DNA from: Actinomyces slackii
GTDB taxonomy: Bacteria; Actinomycetota; Actinomycetes; Actinomycetales; Actinomycetaceae
Direction: 5' to 3'
Length of the DNA: 64,000 nucleotides
Assembly: GCF_900637295.1 (NCBI RefSeq)
Contig: NZ_LR134363.1
Span: forward strand, 620,001 to 684,000
Within the stretch, counting starts at the first letter, position 1. Each line of letters starts with the position of its first letter. Shown here one piece after another: positions 49,992 through 58,795 of this stretch. The notes below the pieces were generated by a model. The model saw only the letters and a list, made by a program, of their open reading frames with translations, was not told the DNA's origin and did no database searches. Made by a program: the position numbers and the translations under genes.

Positions 49992-52655
49992 GTGAGCGAC
50001 GAGACCACCATTCCCACCGACGTCCGGGAGCACGACCGGGTCCAGCCGGTCGACATCCAGATGGAGATGCAGCGCTCCTACCTGGACTACGCCATGAGCG
50101 TCATCGTGGGGCGCGCCCTGCCGGACGTGCGCGACGGCCTCAAGCCCGTCCACCGCCGCGTCCTGTACGCCATGTACGACGGCGGCTACCGGCCCAATGC
50201 CTCCTTCTCCAAGTCCTCCCGCGTCGTCGGCGAGGTCATGGGCAACTACCACCCCCATGGCGACGGGGCCATCTACGACGCCCTGGCCCGCCTGGTCCAG
50301 TGGTGGTCCCTGCGCTACCCGCTGGTGGCCGGGCAGGGGAACTTCGGGACCCCCGGCAACCTGGGGCCCGCCGCCGCCCGCTACACCGAGTGCAAGATGG
50401 CCCCCCTGGCCATGGAGATGGTCCGGGACATCGACGAGGACAGCGTCGATTTCCAGGACAACTACGACGGGAAGAACCAGGAGCCGGTCATCCTGCCGGC
50501 CCGCTTCCCCAACCTCCTGGTCAACGGCTCCGAGGGCATCGCGGTGGGCATGGCCACCCGCATCCCCCCGCACAATCTGCGCGAGGTGGCCGACGGCGTC
50601 CAGTGGTACCTGGAGCACCCCGACGCCTCCCGCGAGGAGCTGCTCGAGGCCCTCATCGCCCGCATCCCCGGGCCCGACTTCCCCACCGGCGCCACCATCC
50701 TGGGCCGGCGCGGCATCGAGGAGGCCTACCGCACCGGGCGGGGCTCCATCACCCAGCGGGCCGTGGTCAACGTCGAGGAGATCCAGGGGCGCCAGTGCCT
50801 GGTGGTCACCGAGTTGCCCTACCAGGTCAACCCCGACAACCTGGCGGACAAGATCGCCCAGCTCGTGCGCGACGGGCAGGTCACCGGCATCGCCGATATC
50901 CGCGATGAGACGTCTGGCCGCACCGGCCAGAGGCTGGTCATCGTGCTCAAGCGCGACGCCGTGGCCAAGGTGGTGCTCAACAACCTCTACAAGCGCACTC
51001 CCCTCCAGGACAACTTCCCCGCCAATATGCTGGCGCTGGTCGACGGGGTCCCGCGCACGCTGAGCCTGGACGGATTCGTCCGCCACTGGGTGTCCCACCA
51101 GATCGACGTCATCGTGCGCCGCTCCCGCTTCCGCCTGCGCAAGGCCGAGGAGCGCCTTCACATCCTCGAGGGCCTGCTCAAGGCCATCGACGCCCTGGAT
51201 GCGGTGATCGCCCTCATCCGCCGCTCGCCCACCACCGAGGAGGCCCGCACGGGCCTCATGGGCCTGCTCGATGTCGATGAGGCCCAGGCCGAGGCGATCC
51301 TCTCCCTCCAGCTGCGGCGACTGGCCGCCCTGGAGAGGTTGAAGATTCAGCAGGAGTCTGAGGAGCTGCGCGAGCGCGTGGCCGACCTGCGCGACATCAT
51401 CGCCTCCCCGGAGCGCCAGCGCGGCATCGTGTCCACCGAGCTGGGCGAGATCGTTGAGAAGTACGGGGATGAGCGCCGCACCCGGATCGTGCCCTTCGAC
51501 GGCGAGATGAGCATGGAGGACCTCATCCCCGAGGAGGACGTGGTGGTGACCATCACCCGCTCGGGGTACGCCAAGCGCACCCGCACCGACTCCTACCGCT
51601 CCCAGCACCGCGGGGGCAAGGGGATTCGGGGCGCCACGCTGCGCCAGGACGACGTCGTCGACCATTTCTTCGTCACCACCACCCACCGCTGGCTGCTGTT
51701 CTTCACCAATCTGGGCCGCGTCTACCGGGCCAAGGGCTATGAGCTGCCCGAGGGCGGCCGCGACTCCAAGGGCCAGCATGTGGCCAATCTGCTGGCCTTC
51801 CAGCCCGGCGAGGAGATCGCCCAGGTCATGGAGCTCCAGGACTACGACCAGGCCGACTTCCTCGTGCTGGCCACTCGCCGGGGCCTGGTGAAGAAGACCC
51901 GCCTGAGCGAGTACAACTCCAACCGCTCCGGCGGCGTCATCGCCATCAACCTGCGCCAGGACGAGCAGGGGACGAGTGACGAGCTCGTCTCAGCCAGGCT
52001 CCTGTCCCGGGGACAGGACCTCCTCCTGGTCTCCCGGCGCGGCCAGTCCCTGCGCATCCACGGCGATGACGAGACCCTGCGGCCCACGGGGCGCGCCACC
52101 AGCGGCGTGACCGGCATGCGCTTCAGGGAGGGCGACAGCCTGCTGGCGATGGATGTCATCGACCCGGCATGGGAGAACGCTGACCTCTTCGTCGTCACCG
52201 AGGGCGGCTACGCCAAGCGCACCAATGTGGCCGACTACCCCGTCAAGGGCCGCGGTGGCCTGGGGGTCAAGGTTGCCAACCTGGTGGAGTCCCGCGGCGA
52301 CCTGGTGGGGGCGCTGACCGTGTCGGCCACTGACGAGGTGCTGTGCATCATGGCCTCGGGCAAGGTGGTGCGCTCGGCTGTCGCCGAGGTCTCGCGCACC
52401 GGGCGCACCACGCAGGGCGTGACCTTCGCCAAGCCCGATGAGGGTGACCGCATCATCGCCGTGGCCCGCAATGCCGAGCGCGAGCTCGTTGAGGAGGGCG
52501 ACTCCGAGCCGGCGCCCAGCGCCGACAGCCCCGAGCCCGCAGCCCAGGGGGAGGCTCCCGATGCGTCCTCGAGGGCGGGAGGCGAGGAGCACTCTGACGC
52601 GGGCCGGGAGAGTGAGGTAGCGTTGGGCGACGACGAGAGTGAGGTTGAGGCATGA
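49992..52655 (+). CDS. gyrA: DNA gyrase subunit A
   Basis: 887 aa, GTG start with AAAGGA. Breakage-reunion domain with the catalytic tyrosine in [10 protein letters not shown] (Tyr131) and the quinolone-resistance region [17 protein letters not shown] (88-103). The position equal to E. coli Ser83 is Gly92 and the next is Ala93. The C-terminal beta-pinwheel has a GyrA-box-like [10 protein letters not shown]. The tail after ~835 is a long acidic disordered extension ([20 protein letters not shown]...). It overlaps the next gene by 4 bp (ATGA). Confidence 0.97.
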   Translation: MSDETTIPTDVREHDRVQPVDIQMEMQRSYLDYAMSVIVGRALPDVRDGLKPVHRRVLYAMYDGGYRPNASFSKSSRVVGEVMGNYHPHGDGAIYDALARLVQWWSLRYPLVAGQGNFGTPGNLGPAAARYTECKMAPLAMEMVRDIDEDSVDFQDNYDGKNQEPVILPARFPNLLVNGSEGIAVGMATRIPPHNLREVADGVQWYLEHPDASREELLEALIARIPGPDFPTGATILGRRGIEEAYRTGRGSITQRAVVNVEEIQGRQCLVVTELPYQVNPDNLADKIAQLVRDGQVTGIADIRDETSGRTGQRLVIVLKRDAVAKVVLNNLYKRTPLQDNFPANMLALVDGVPRTLSLDGFVRHWVSHQIDVIVRRSRFRLRKAEERLHILEGLLKAIDALDAVIALIRRSPTTEEARTGLMGLLDVDEAQAEAILSLQLRRLAALERLKIQQESEELRERVADLRDIIASPERQRGIVSTELGEIVEKYGDERRTRIVPFDGEMSMEDLIPEEDVVVTITRSGYAKRTRTDSYRSQHRGGKGIRGATLRQDDVVDHFFVTTTHRWLLFFTNLGRVYRAKGYELPEGGRDSKGQHVANLLAFQPGEEIAQVMELQDYDQADFLVLATRRGLVKKTRLSEYNSNRSGGVIAINLRQDEQGTSDELVSARLLSRGQDLLLVSRRGQSLRIHGDDETLRPTGRATSGVTGMRFREGDSLLAMDVIDPAWENADLFVVTEGGYAKRTNVADYPVKGRGGLGVKVANLVESRGDLVGALTVSATDEVLCIMASGKVVRSAVAEVSRTGRTTQGVTFAKPDEGDRIIAVARNAERELVEEGDSEPAPSADSPEPAAQGEAPDASSRAGGEEHSDAGRESEVALGDDESEVEA

Positions 52656-53149
52656 GCCAGCCGTTGTCCATCCCGCCAGGTGGCGGTCAGTCCCCGCAGT
52701 CGGGGTCCGCCGATTCCGTCGCGGAGGCGGTCTCCGCTGACAAGGGTAAGGGTGCCAAGAAGAGCAAGAAGACGATCGCCGGACCCCGGCGCGTTCGCCT
52801 GGCCCTGACCCGCGTGGACCCGTGGTCGGTGATGAAGGCATCCCTCCTGCTGAGCTTCGCGGCCGGGATCATGATGATCGTGGCCACGGCCTTCGTGTGG
52901 TTCATGCTCGACGCCATGCATGTCTTCTCCACCATCAAGGACCTCGTGGGCACGGTGGCCGGAGACGAGTCCAACGCCTTCAAGGCGCTGGTGGCGTATC
53001 TGGAGCTGCCGAGGGCCCTGTCCATGGCCACCATCACCGCCGTGGTCAACATGGTGCTCATGACCGCCCTGGCCACGGTGGGCGCATTCCTCTACAACAT
53101 CACCGCCACGCTGGTCGGTGGGATTCATCTCACGCTGGCAGACGAGTGA
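52652..53149 (+). CDS. DUF3566 membrane protein
   Basis: 165 aa. A Lys-rich N-terminal region ([20 protein letters not shown]) is followed by [20 protein letters not shown] (the DUF3566 opening) and two membrane helices: [20 protein letters not shown] and [20 protein letters not shown]. This family follows gyrA in most actinobacteria (the Rv0007/CwsA-like position) and is thought to act in envelope or division processes. Coupled to gyrA by ATGA. Confidence 0.9.
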   Translation: MSQPLSIPPGGGQSPQSGSADSVAEAVSADKGKGAKKSKKTIAGPRRVRLALTRVDPWSVMKASLLLSFAAGIMMIVATAFVWFMLDAMHVFSTIKDLVGTVAGDESNAFKALVAYLELPRALSMATITAVVNMVLMTALATVGAFLYNITATLVGGIHLTLADE

Positions 53150-53197
53150 GCGATTTGGCGGCCTGAGAGGGCGTGGGATACGCTCTTCCGGTCGCAC

Positions 53198-53271
53198 GGG
53201 CCTATAGCTCAGTCGGTTAGAGCGCATCCCTGATAAGGATGAGGTCGCTGGTTCGAGTCCAGCTAGGCCCA
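53198..53271 (+). tRNA. ileT: tRNA-Ile (GAT)
   Basis: Acceptor GGGCCTA pairs with TAGGCCC. The D arm has AGCTCAGTCGGTTAGAGC, the anticodon stem CATCC/GGATG holds loop CTGATAA (anticodon GAT), and the T arm has GGTTCGAGTCC. CCA is not encoded. It follows gyrA-DUF3566 as in other actinobacteria. Confidence 0.96.
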
Positions 53272-53301
53272 CTGTCCGCGGTGGCACGATGAGGAGGTTT
53301 C

Positions 53302-53436
53302 ATGAGGAGCCGAGCAGTCGTGACAACCGCGGTTTTCTCATTGGCGGCCGCGGCGGCCTATGCCGCGTGGCTGCGCTTTGAGGCGGCCCGCATGCAGCGG
53401 GCGGCATGGGCCGAGGTCACCGACCCGGTGGATTGA
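53302..53436 (+). CDS. DLW-39-type small protein
   Basis: 44 aa, ATG with GAGGAGG upstream: MRSRAVVTTAVFSLAAAAAY ... WAEVTDPVD. A short hydrophobic helix leads into the W-A-E-x-T-D-P ending that marks the actinobacterial DLW-39 small proteins. These are encoded between tRNA-Ile and tRNA-Ala next to gyrA, as here. Probably a small single-pass membrane protein. Function unknown. Confidence 0.75.
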   Translation: MRSRAVVTTAVFSLAAAAAYAAWLRFEAARMQRAAWAEVTDPVD

Positions 53437-53458
53437 GGCCAGCATCGGCGAATGCCCA

Positions 53459-53531
53459 GGGGCCATGGCGCAATTGGTAGCGCACCTGCTTTGCAAGCAG
53501 GGGGTTACGGGTTCGAGTCCCGTTGGCTCCA
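53459..53531 (+). tRNA. alaT: tRNA-Ala (TGC)
   Basis: Acceptor GGGGCCA pairs with TGGCTCC (one G-T). Anticodon stem CCTGC/GCAGG holds loop TTTGCAA (anticodon TGC). T arm is GGGTTCGAGTCCC. CCA is not encoded. Accessory DNA starts within ~50 bp downstream, but no repeated 3' end was seen further on to mark an integration. Confidence 0.96.
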
Positions 53532-53582
53532 CGTATAGTTCAGCGCACTGATCCTGCCGGCCGTGGTGGTGGGCTCCGGCAT

Positions 53583-53706
53583 GTGTCCGCCGTGAACAGT
53601 TTTACCTGCTTCCGCTCATGTATCTTCCGCAGTGAATCCGCTCTGACCTGCGCATTTGCGATGGCGACTGATGGCGGCAGGCCTAAAAGTTGTTCGTGGT
53701 GGACAA
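53583..53706 (+). mobile_element. 124-bp inverted-repeat element, copy 3
   Basis: Same length as copies 1 and 2 but in opposite orientation and more diverged (roughly three quarters identical by eye). The left end GTGTCCGCCGTGAACA is intact; the right end (TTGTTCGTGGTGGACAA) is degraded. A shared central block CTCTGACCTGCGC(A/G)TTTG confirms the relation. It abuts the remnant of an oxidoreductase gene and lies 51 bp after tRNA-Ala. Confidence 0.75.
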
Positions 53707-53905
53707 CCTGGGGGCGCTGACTGCCGCTGATCCCGGGCTTGTCGGCCAGTACCTCCGGCGAGCGGTGGACCTGGTGGCCAGTGGCGAGGTGGGGATCCAC
53801 ATCGGCGAGCGGGCCCCCATCCAGGACGCACCGCGCGTCATCGCCGCCCTGCGCCAGGGATCGACCATCGGCAAGACCGTACTTGTCCACGAACCGCAGA
53901 CCTGA
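53707..53905 (+). pseudogene. C-terminal remnant of a quinone oxidoreductase (zinc-type alcohol dehydrogenase family)
   Basis: About 65 codons: LGALTAADPGLVGQYLRRAV, DLVASGEVGIHIGERAPIQD and GSTIGKTVLVHEP. This matches the last strand-helix region of NADPH:quinone-reductase-like MDR proteins (…GK-x-VL). The Rossmann domain and N-terminal part are absent: the sequence upstream is the 124-bp element. It is thus a gene cut off at the element boundary. Loss may have been caused by the element or by deletion between copies. Confidence 0.65.
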
Positions 53906-53964
53906 TCATCACGAGGGCTGCTGACTGGCGACCGTTGTGGAGGGGATTAAACGGGGGCACGCCA

Positions 53965-53983
53965 GGGCTCCTTCTCAGAGCCC
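53965..53983. terminator. small hairpin between pseudogene and SAP-like gene
   Basis: GGGCTC and GAGCCC pair around CTTCTCA. It lies in the gap 53906-54050 between convergent genes. Short stem, no T-run. Confidence 0.4.
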
Positions 53984-54050
53984 CAGGTCATCGTATGGTT
54001 ACCTTTTCATACCGTTCGGTTAGCGAGGTTAATGTCCTCCACGACGGTCG

Positions 54051-54698
54051 TCATGTGGGGCGATCGTGCGGCTTGTGTCGCCGGTATTCCTCATAGGTGT
54101 TGGGGCCCGGCTGCTTCTTCAACCACTGCCACTCCTGCAGCACTTGCTCCCGTGACAGCGGCGGACTGGCTGGATCCGCTCGAAAGTCGGTGATGAAATT
54201 ATTCATGCGCGCCGAGGGGATCTGCGGGAGACGACCACTGGTTTGCATGAGTTCTCGTAGTCGGTCTGCGAGGTCTTGGTAGGTGAACGTCGCGTTCTCC
54301 TCCTGCTTCCTTCGCCGCCAGTCATTCAGCCAGTACCACTGTCCGGATTTGTCGCGCAGGTCGGGGCTCTGAGCACGGACAAGCTCCAGGAGGAACGTCT
54401 TGGTTGACTTGTCTCCTACGTAGTTCCTGACAATGACCTCGGGTGCGAGGCGATCGCGAGGCTCGCCGGAGGTGCGTGGCAACACAGGCTTACTGGTCTG
54501 AACACGGCCGGTGACAAGGTACTCTCGGATGAGTTGCTCCAGTTCGATCTTGCGGCGATTGCCGATCGGAATACCGAGTGTGCGGGCGAATTCTTTCAGT
54601 TCAGTGGCGTAGTAGTAGTTGTCATCGAACTCCTGAACGCTCATGTCGGGGCGCAGCGCACTTAACGACTCAGTGCGGTGAGAACTCTTGCTCGACAT
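54051..54698 (-). CDS. SAP-domain-like protein
   Basis: 215 aa. Residues ~25-60, NYYYATELKEFARTLGIPIG with NRRKIELEQLIREYL, resemble a SAP helix-linker-helix DNA-binding motif. The rest includes FLLELVRAQSPDLRDKSGQW and DLADRLRELMQTSGRLPQIP and is basic. Similar proteins are annotated as SAP-domain or DUF6434 proteins; function unknown. I chose ATG 54698 over TTG 54701. It is in the accessory block after tRNA-Ala, on the minus strand, and separated from the next gene by ~100 bp. Confidence 0.7.
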   Translation of the reverse strand: MSSKSSHRTESLSALRPDMSVQEFDDNYYYATELKEFARTLGIPIGNRRKIELEQLIREYLVTGRVQTSKPVLPRTSGEPRDRLAPEVIVRNYVGDKSTKTFLLELVRAQSPDLRDKSGQWYWLNDWRRRKQEENATFTYQDLADRLRELMQTSGRLPQIPSARMNNFITDFRADPASPPLSREQVLQEWQWLKKQPGPNTYEEYRRHKPHDRPT

Positions 54699-54797
54699 CA
54701 ACAGGCCACCTTCAGGTTGTTGTCCACAGTGTTCGCCTCTATGGGACTCACGCTATCAAGTCCTTGATGATCAACGCGACCCAGCGTGGAACGCTGG

Positions 54798-55067
54798 TCA
54801 TGATGAGGCACCGTAGCGTTGCCGGGCGGCTTCGCCGCTGGTGCCGATCGCCTCGCCGACCTCGCGCCAGGAGACGCTCTGCTCGCGCGCAGCTCGCACC
54901 GCTTCAGCGAGTTCCTTCTCAGCGGTATCACGTCGCCACGCGGCGAGCCTGACCGCCATCGTTGGTGGAAGGGGCGCGTCCTGGTCGCCGGGCATCGGGT
55001 CGTAGTTCTCGAAGGCATCAGCGAACTCGTCAGCGCGGGCCTTGAGGTCGTCATGGGGCTCTCTCAT
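54798..55067 (-). CDS. small helix-turn-helix protein
   Basis: 89 aa. Residues ~50-85 contain REQSVSWREVGEAIGTSGEA with ARQRYG, a clear HTH of the type seen in small sigma-like or AsiA-like regulators. The N terminus is acidic. Its ATG overlaps the stop of the upstream reductase by 4 bp (ATGA), so the two are co-expressed. Could regulate the reductase operon; no operator was identified. Confidence 0.7.
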   Translation of the reverse strand: MREPHDDLKARADEFADAFENYDPMPGDQDAPLPPTMAVRLAAWRRDTAEKELAEAVRAAREQSVSWREVGEAIGTSGEAARQRYGASS

Positions 55068-55936
55068 GAGGCAGCGGTGGGCCGGTTCTTGGCGTAGAAG
55101 TCCGCGAGGCGATGCGTGCCGGTTGTCGGGGCGACGCAGTCGTGGGTCATGTTCCAGACCATGAAGCGGATGATATCAGCGAGGCGCGGGCTGTAGAGAC
55201 CTGTGATTCGTATGGTGGGAGTCAGCAGCACGCTCGGCACCTTCATCGTCCGTGGACGTCTGCCCGCGCACTGCAATGCCAAATGCGCCAGTTCACGCCA
55301 GGTGAAGATCTCTGGCCCGCCAACATCCCAGGAGCCACTCTCGTCGGTGTCCAGATGATCGACGATGAAAGACGCGAGGTCTGAGCCGTGAATGGGATTG
55401 ACGCGAGTTGTCGGACTGAGCACGGGCACCAGCCCTCGCTTGGCCATATTCATGATCTCCATCATGTCTGAGAAATATGCGGTCGGGTTGATGATCTGGG
55501 ACGTGATCGTGGACGTGGAGAGCATCTGGGCGAAAGCCGATTTGGCCCGTGTGAGCTCGGCTGGACAGTGATCTCCACCCAGGACGTTGACGTAGGTGAA
55601 TGATCGGGCGCCGTGGGCAAGCGCGGAGCTCAAGAGGGCGCGATTGGCTTGATTGTCCACCTCCCACGGGTCACTTCCCTGACGCGTCGTGCCCAGTGCG
55701 GAGACGATGCGCTCAGTCCCTGCCGCGAGATCGCGAGTGAAGGAGGCATCGGTGACCTCACCCACGACCCATTCGCTGACCATGCCGCGCAGGCCAGGTG
55801 AACCCCACGGCCCTTCACCCTCGGCTCGTGCGCGGTGGCGCACGACGGCTCGAACACTGTGACCGCGGCGATGCAGCTCGGCCACGATATACCGGCCCAG
55901 GTAGCCGGTCGCACCGGCGACAAGCGTCGTCGACAT
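55064..55936 (-). CDS. NmrA/SDR-type NAD(P)-binding oxidoreductase
   Basis: 290 aa. Rossmann start TTLVAGATGYLGRYIVAELH (G-x-x-G-x-x-G), ERIVSALGTTRQGSDPWEVD, and DVGGPEIFTWRELAHLALQC near the C terminus. The active-site YxxxK of classical SDRs is not obvious, which fits the atypical NmrA-like group. Substrate unknown. It forms an operon with the HTH gene. Composition fits the host less tightly than the core genes, but not strikingly. Confidence 0.8.
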   Translation of the reverse strand: MSTTLVAGATGYLGRYIVAELHRRGHSVRAVVRHRARAEGEGPWGSPGLRGMVSEWVVGEVTDASFTRDLAAGTERIVSALGTTRQGSDPWEVDNQANRALLSSALAHGARSFTYVNVLGGDHCPAELTRAKSAFAQMLSTSTITSQIINPTAYFSDMMEIMNMAKRGLVPVLSPTTRVNPIHGSDLASFIVDHLDTDESGSWDVGGPEIFTWRELAHLALQCAGRRPRTMKVPSVLLTPTIRITGLYSPRLADIIRFMVWNMTHDCVAPTTGTHRLADFYAKNRPTAAS

Positions 55937-56048
55937 GAGTCTCCCTCGCCATCACTCTCGTCATCGCCGCATCCGGGACAACATGAGCCTAGCGCGGCCA
56001 TCACCGCAGCACATCTGAGCCGCGGTCGCGATCAGAGAGCTTCCTGGC

Positions 56049-56063
56049 TTAGGATCACCTTAG
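56049..56063 (+). promoter_or_regulatory. possible DtxR-type metal box
   Basis: TTAGGATCACCTTAG is an imperfect palindrome resembling half-conserved DtxR/IdeR boxes (TTAGG...CCT). It lies 33 bp before a DUF364-type metal-chelation gene. Weak evidence. Confidence 0.3.
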
Positions 56064-56095
56064 TTCGCAGTTGCCGTCCGGAACGAGAGGAACAC

Positions 56096-56854
56096 ATGAG
56101 CAACCCTTGGGAGATCTACGACGCCCTCATCGACTCCCTGCCGGGCGACGTCCTCGTCACCGCGGTGGGTCAGGGGCCGCGCTGGACGCGGGTGCTCAAC
56201 TCCGCCGGGTCGGTCGGCTCGGCCTGGACCATGGATGTTCGCAGCCGCCCGCCCCTCAGCCAGGACGACCCCCAGGGCCGACCCCTGCGCGACATCGCCT
56301 CCCTGGTCCGCTCCTGGAACCTCGCCGAGGCGAGCATCGGCCAGGCGGCGATCAACTCCTGGTACTCCTCGCCCCAGGCCGCTGAGGACAACGGCTTCAT
56401 CCCCACCGGGGAGGGCCTGACCTGGCGGCAGGTCTTCGACCCCTACCGGGAGATGATCGCCGGCAAGCGGGTGGCCGTCATCGGGCACTTCCCCTTCGCC
56501 CAGGATGCTCTGGCCGGCGCCGGAGAGTACCTCTGCCTGGAGCGCATCCTCCAGGCCGGGGACTACCCGGACACCGCCTGCGAGTACCTGCTGCCCGAGT
56601 GCGACGTCGTCTTCATCTCCTCAGCCAGCTTCGTCAACAAGACGGCTCCGCGGCTCATCGCCCTGTCCGAATCGGCCCACTCAGTGCTCGTGGGGCCCTC
56701 CACGCCCCTGCACCCCCTGCTCTTCGACGCCGGGGTCGACACCATCACCGGGTACATCGCCGATCCGGCACTGGCGGCACCCGAGGCCTTCACCGAGCTG
56801 GTCGCCGACAACACCATCGGCCCGGGCCACCGCGTCCACCAGCACCGGGCCTGA
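56096..56854 (+). CDS. DUF364/DUF4213 putative heavy-metal chelation protein
   Basis: 252 aa, ATG with GAGAGGA. The N-terminal DUF4213-like part is present (SNPWEIYDALIDSLPGDVLV), followed by LVRSWNLAEASIGQAAINSW. The Rossmann-like DUF364 domain then reads KRVAVIGHFPFAQDALAGAG, ECDVVFISSASFVNKTAPRL and VLVGPSTPLHPLLFDAGVDT. Members are linked by context to metal or siderophore handling, but the reaction is not established. It stands alone between divergent accessory genes and a convergent PhnB-like gene. Confidence 0.8.
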   Translation: MSNPWEIYDALIDSLPGDVLVTAVGQGPRWTRVLNSAGSVGSAWTMDVRSRPPLSQDDPQGRPLRDIASLVRSWNLAEASIGQAAINSWYSSPQAAEDNGFIPTGEGLTWRQVFDPYREMIAGKRVAVIGHFPFAQDALAGAGEYLCLERILQAGDYPDTACEYLLPECDVVFISSASFVNKTAPRLIALSESAHSVLVGPSTPLHPLLFDAGVDTITGYIADPALAAPEAFTELVADNTIGPGHRVHQHRA

Positions 56855-56904
56855 GCCCCCTGAGCACGCCGCTTATCCGGCCCTGGGCAGGGGCCACCGA
56901 CCCC

Positions 56905-57801
56905 TCAGCGACGAAGGGCCGCCAGGTCGATCTTGGTCATGCCCATCAGTGCCTGGTACTGCTCGGGGCCGAGGTTGGCCAGCTCGGCCGCCGCAGGGGT
57001 GACCTGCCAACTCAGCCCGAAGGCGTCCTGGCACCAGCCGCAGCGCTCAGCCTCGGGAACCGTGGACAGGTGCTCCCAGTAGTAGTCGATGTCCTCCTGG
57101 GTGGAGGCGCAGACCATGAGGGATGAGCCCGGGGTGAAGTCGAAGGGGAGCGGGAAGCTGGAGTCCATCGCCGTCAGCCACTGACCGCCCAGCTGGAAGT
57201 CGGAGAACAGGACCAGGTCCTCATTGTCCGGGTAGAGCTCGCGCCTTCCCAGGCGCGCCTCGGGGAAGAAGCTCAGGTAGTGGTCAACGGCCTGGCGCGC
57301 GCCGCGCGAATCCGGGCCGAAGAGCAGACTGGGCATGAGGAAGGGGCGGGGCTCTCCCTCCGGGTCGGTGAGGATCAGCTGCCAGTTGATCCCGAACCGG
57401 TCCTCCACCCATCCGTAGCGCTGGGAGAAGGGGTAGGCGCCCAGCTCCATGCGCACCTCGCCGCCCTCGACCAGCGCGGCCCAGAGCCGATCCACGGCCG
57501 CCGGGGCGTCCTCCATGACGGCCGGATCCATGGTGACCATGATGTTGAGGCACGGAGTCGGGCGGAACTCGGCCCCGGCATTGATCAGCCCCAGGTCGAA
57601 TCCGTCAATGGTCAGCGTGGCCGCCAGGGTCTTGCCGGCCATCGGCCGCTGGAAGTCCAGCAGGCCCTCAGTGGGGTAGGTCGAGCGGTGCGTGACCTCA
57701 GAGTGCTTGCCGATGGCCGCGAAGGCCTCGGTGTAGAAGGCGATGGCCTCATCGGCCGTGCCCTGCATCCAGAAGTGCGGAATGATGAGTTGCATGCGCA
57801 T
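56905..57801 (-). CDS. two-domain PhnB-like VOC protein
   Basis: 298 aa. Two glyoxalase/VOC (3-demethylubiquinone-methyltransferase-like) modules: residues ~1-140 (QLIIPHFWMQGTADEAIAFY ... RYGWVEDRFGINWQLILT) and ~155-290 (PSLLFGPDSRGARQAVDHYL ... RCGWCQDAFGLSWQVTPA). The D-x-F-G-x-x-W ending occurs in both. Enzymatic role unknown; such proteins are often encoded alone. The start could be 57801 or 57795. Confidence 0.82.
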   Translation of the reverse strand: MRMQLIIPHFWMQGTADEAIAFYTEAFAAIGKHSEVTHRSTYPTEGLLDFQRPMAGKTLAATLTIDGFDLGLINAGAEFRPTPCLNIMVTMDPAVMEDAPAAVDRLWAALVEGGEVRMELGAYPFSQRYGWVEDRFGINWQLILTDPEGEPRPFLMPSLLFGPDSRGARQAVDHYLSFFPEARLGRRELYPDNEDLVLFSDFQLGGQWLTAMDSSFPLPFDFTPGSSLMVCASTQEDIDYYWEHLSTVPEAERCGWCQDAFGLSWQVTPAAAELANLGPEQYQALMGMTKIDLAALRR

Positions 57802-57866
57802 GACGCTAGCGCATCACTCTGAGCGCCCGGCTCTCCTGGCCGGGCGCGCCTCGTCCTCAGACCTGC

Positions 57867-58721
57867 TCAGACCTGGACGCGGTCGGGGTGGGAGCCGGTG
57901 CGCTCACCGCGGTCCAGCGCATCCAGGGCAGCCATCTGCTCGGCGCTCAACTCGAAGCCGAGAACCTCGGCATTGCAGGACATGCGCTCACGATGGGTGG
58001 ACTTGGGGATGACGACCAGCCCGTGCTGCAGGTGCCAGCGGATGATCACCTGGGCGGGGCTGACCCCCATCTGCTCAGCCATCTCGACGACGTCGGGCAC
58101 CTCCAGCATCCGGCCCCGGCCCAGCGGTGACCAGGACTCCGTGACGATCCCCAGCTCGGCATGCAGCTCCCGAAGCTCGGACTGGATCAGTCGGGGGTGG
58201 AGCTCGATCTGGTTGACCGCGGGTGTCACGCCCGTTGCCTCGATGATCCTGCGCAGGTGCTCGGGCTGGTGGTTGGACACCCCGATGGCGCGCACGCGCC
58301 CGGACTCCAGGATCTCGATCATGGTGGACCAGGTCTCCGCCAGGTCGATGCCGGGTGAGTCCGCCAGGGGCCAGTGCACGAGGAAGAGGTCCAGGACATC
58401 CAGGCCCAGGGCCCGCATCGACTCGTCGAAGGAGCGCAGGGCGTCATCGCGCCGGTGGTTGGGGTTGTTGAGCTTGGAGGTGATGAACAGGTCGTCGCGC
58501 GCCAGGCCGCAGGTGGCGATCGCCCGGCCGACCCCGGCCTCGTTGCCGTACATCTGCGCGGTGTCGATATGGCGGTAGCCCACGCTCAAGGCGGTGGTCA
58601 CGGCCTCCTGGGCCTGGTCGTCAGGGATCTTGTAGGTGCCGAATCCGAGCTGAGGGATGCTCAGCTGGGCACCGCCGGTGCCGTTGGTCAGAGCGATGAC
58701 GGGTGCGGGCGAGGCGTCCAT
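57867..58721 (-). CDS. aldo/keto reductase
   Basis: 284 aa. The catalytic tetrad is visible: D in YRHIDTAQMYGNE with Y, K in FITSKLNNPNH, and H in LFLVHWPLADSP. It also has the RAIGVSNHQPEHL signature, AVNQIELHP and the cofactor segment VIPKSTHRERM. NADPH-dependent, 2,5-diketo-gluconate-reductase-like; substrate unknown. Starts 79 bp before the flanking membrane-anchored gene stop, separate unit. Confidence 0.92.
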   Translation of the reverse strand: MDASPAPVIALTNGTGGAQLSIPQLGFGTYKIPDDQAQEAVTTALSVGYRHIDTAQMYGNEAGVGRAIATCGLARDDLFITSKLNNPNHRRDDALRSFDESMRALGLDVLDLFLVHWPLADSPGIDLAETWSTMIEILESGRVRAIGVSNHQPEHLRRIIEATGVTPAVNQIELHPRLIQSELRELHAELGIVTESWSPLGRGRMLEVPDVVEMAEQMGVSPAQVIIRWHLQHGLVVIPKSTHRERMSCNAEVLGFELSAEQMAALDALDRGERTGSHPDRVQV

Positions 58722-58795
58722 GCCCCCAGGCTAGTGGGCAGACGACGACGGCGTCCCGTCGTGGAGTGGGACGCCGTCGTGATCAGCGCTGGTGC

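Noticed and set aside
47762-51779. Long minus-strand frames opposite gyrB and gyrA
   Set aside because: Antisense to certain gyrase genes; third-position GC bias explains the lack of stops.
53459-55936. Prophage or integrative element inserted at tRNA-Ala
   Set aside because: No integrase, no phage gene and no repeated tRNA 3' end were seen; accessory genes alone do not support an integrative element.
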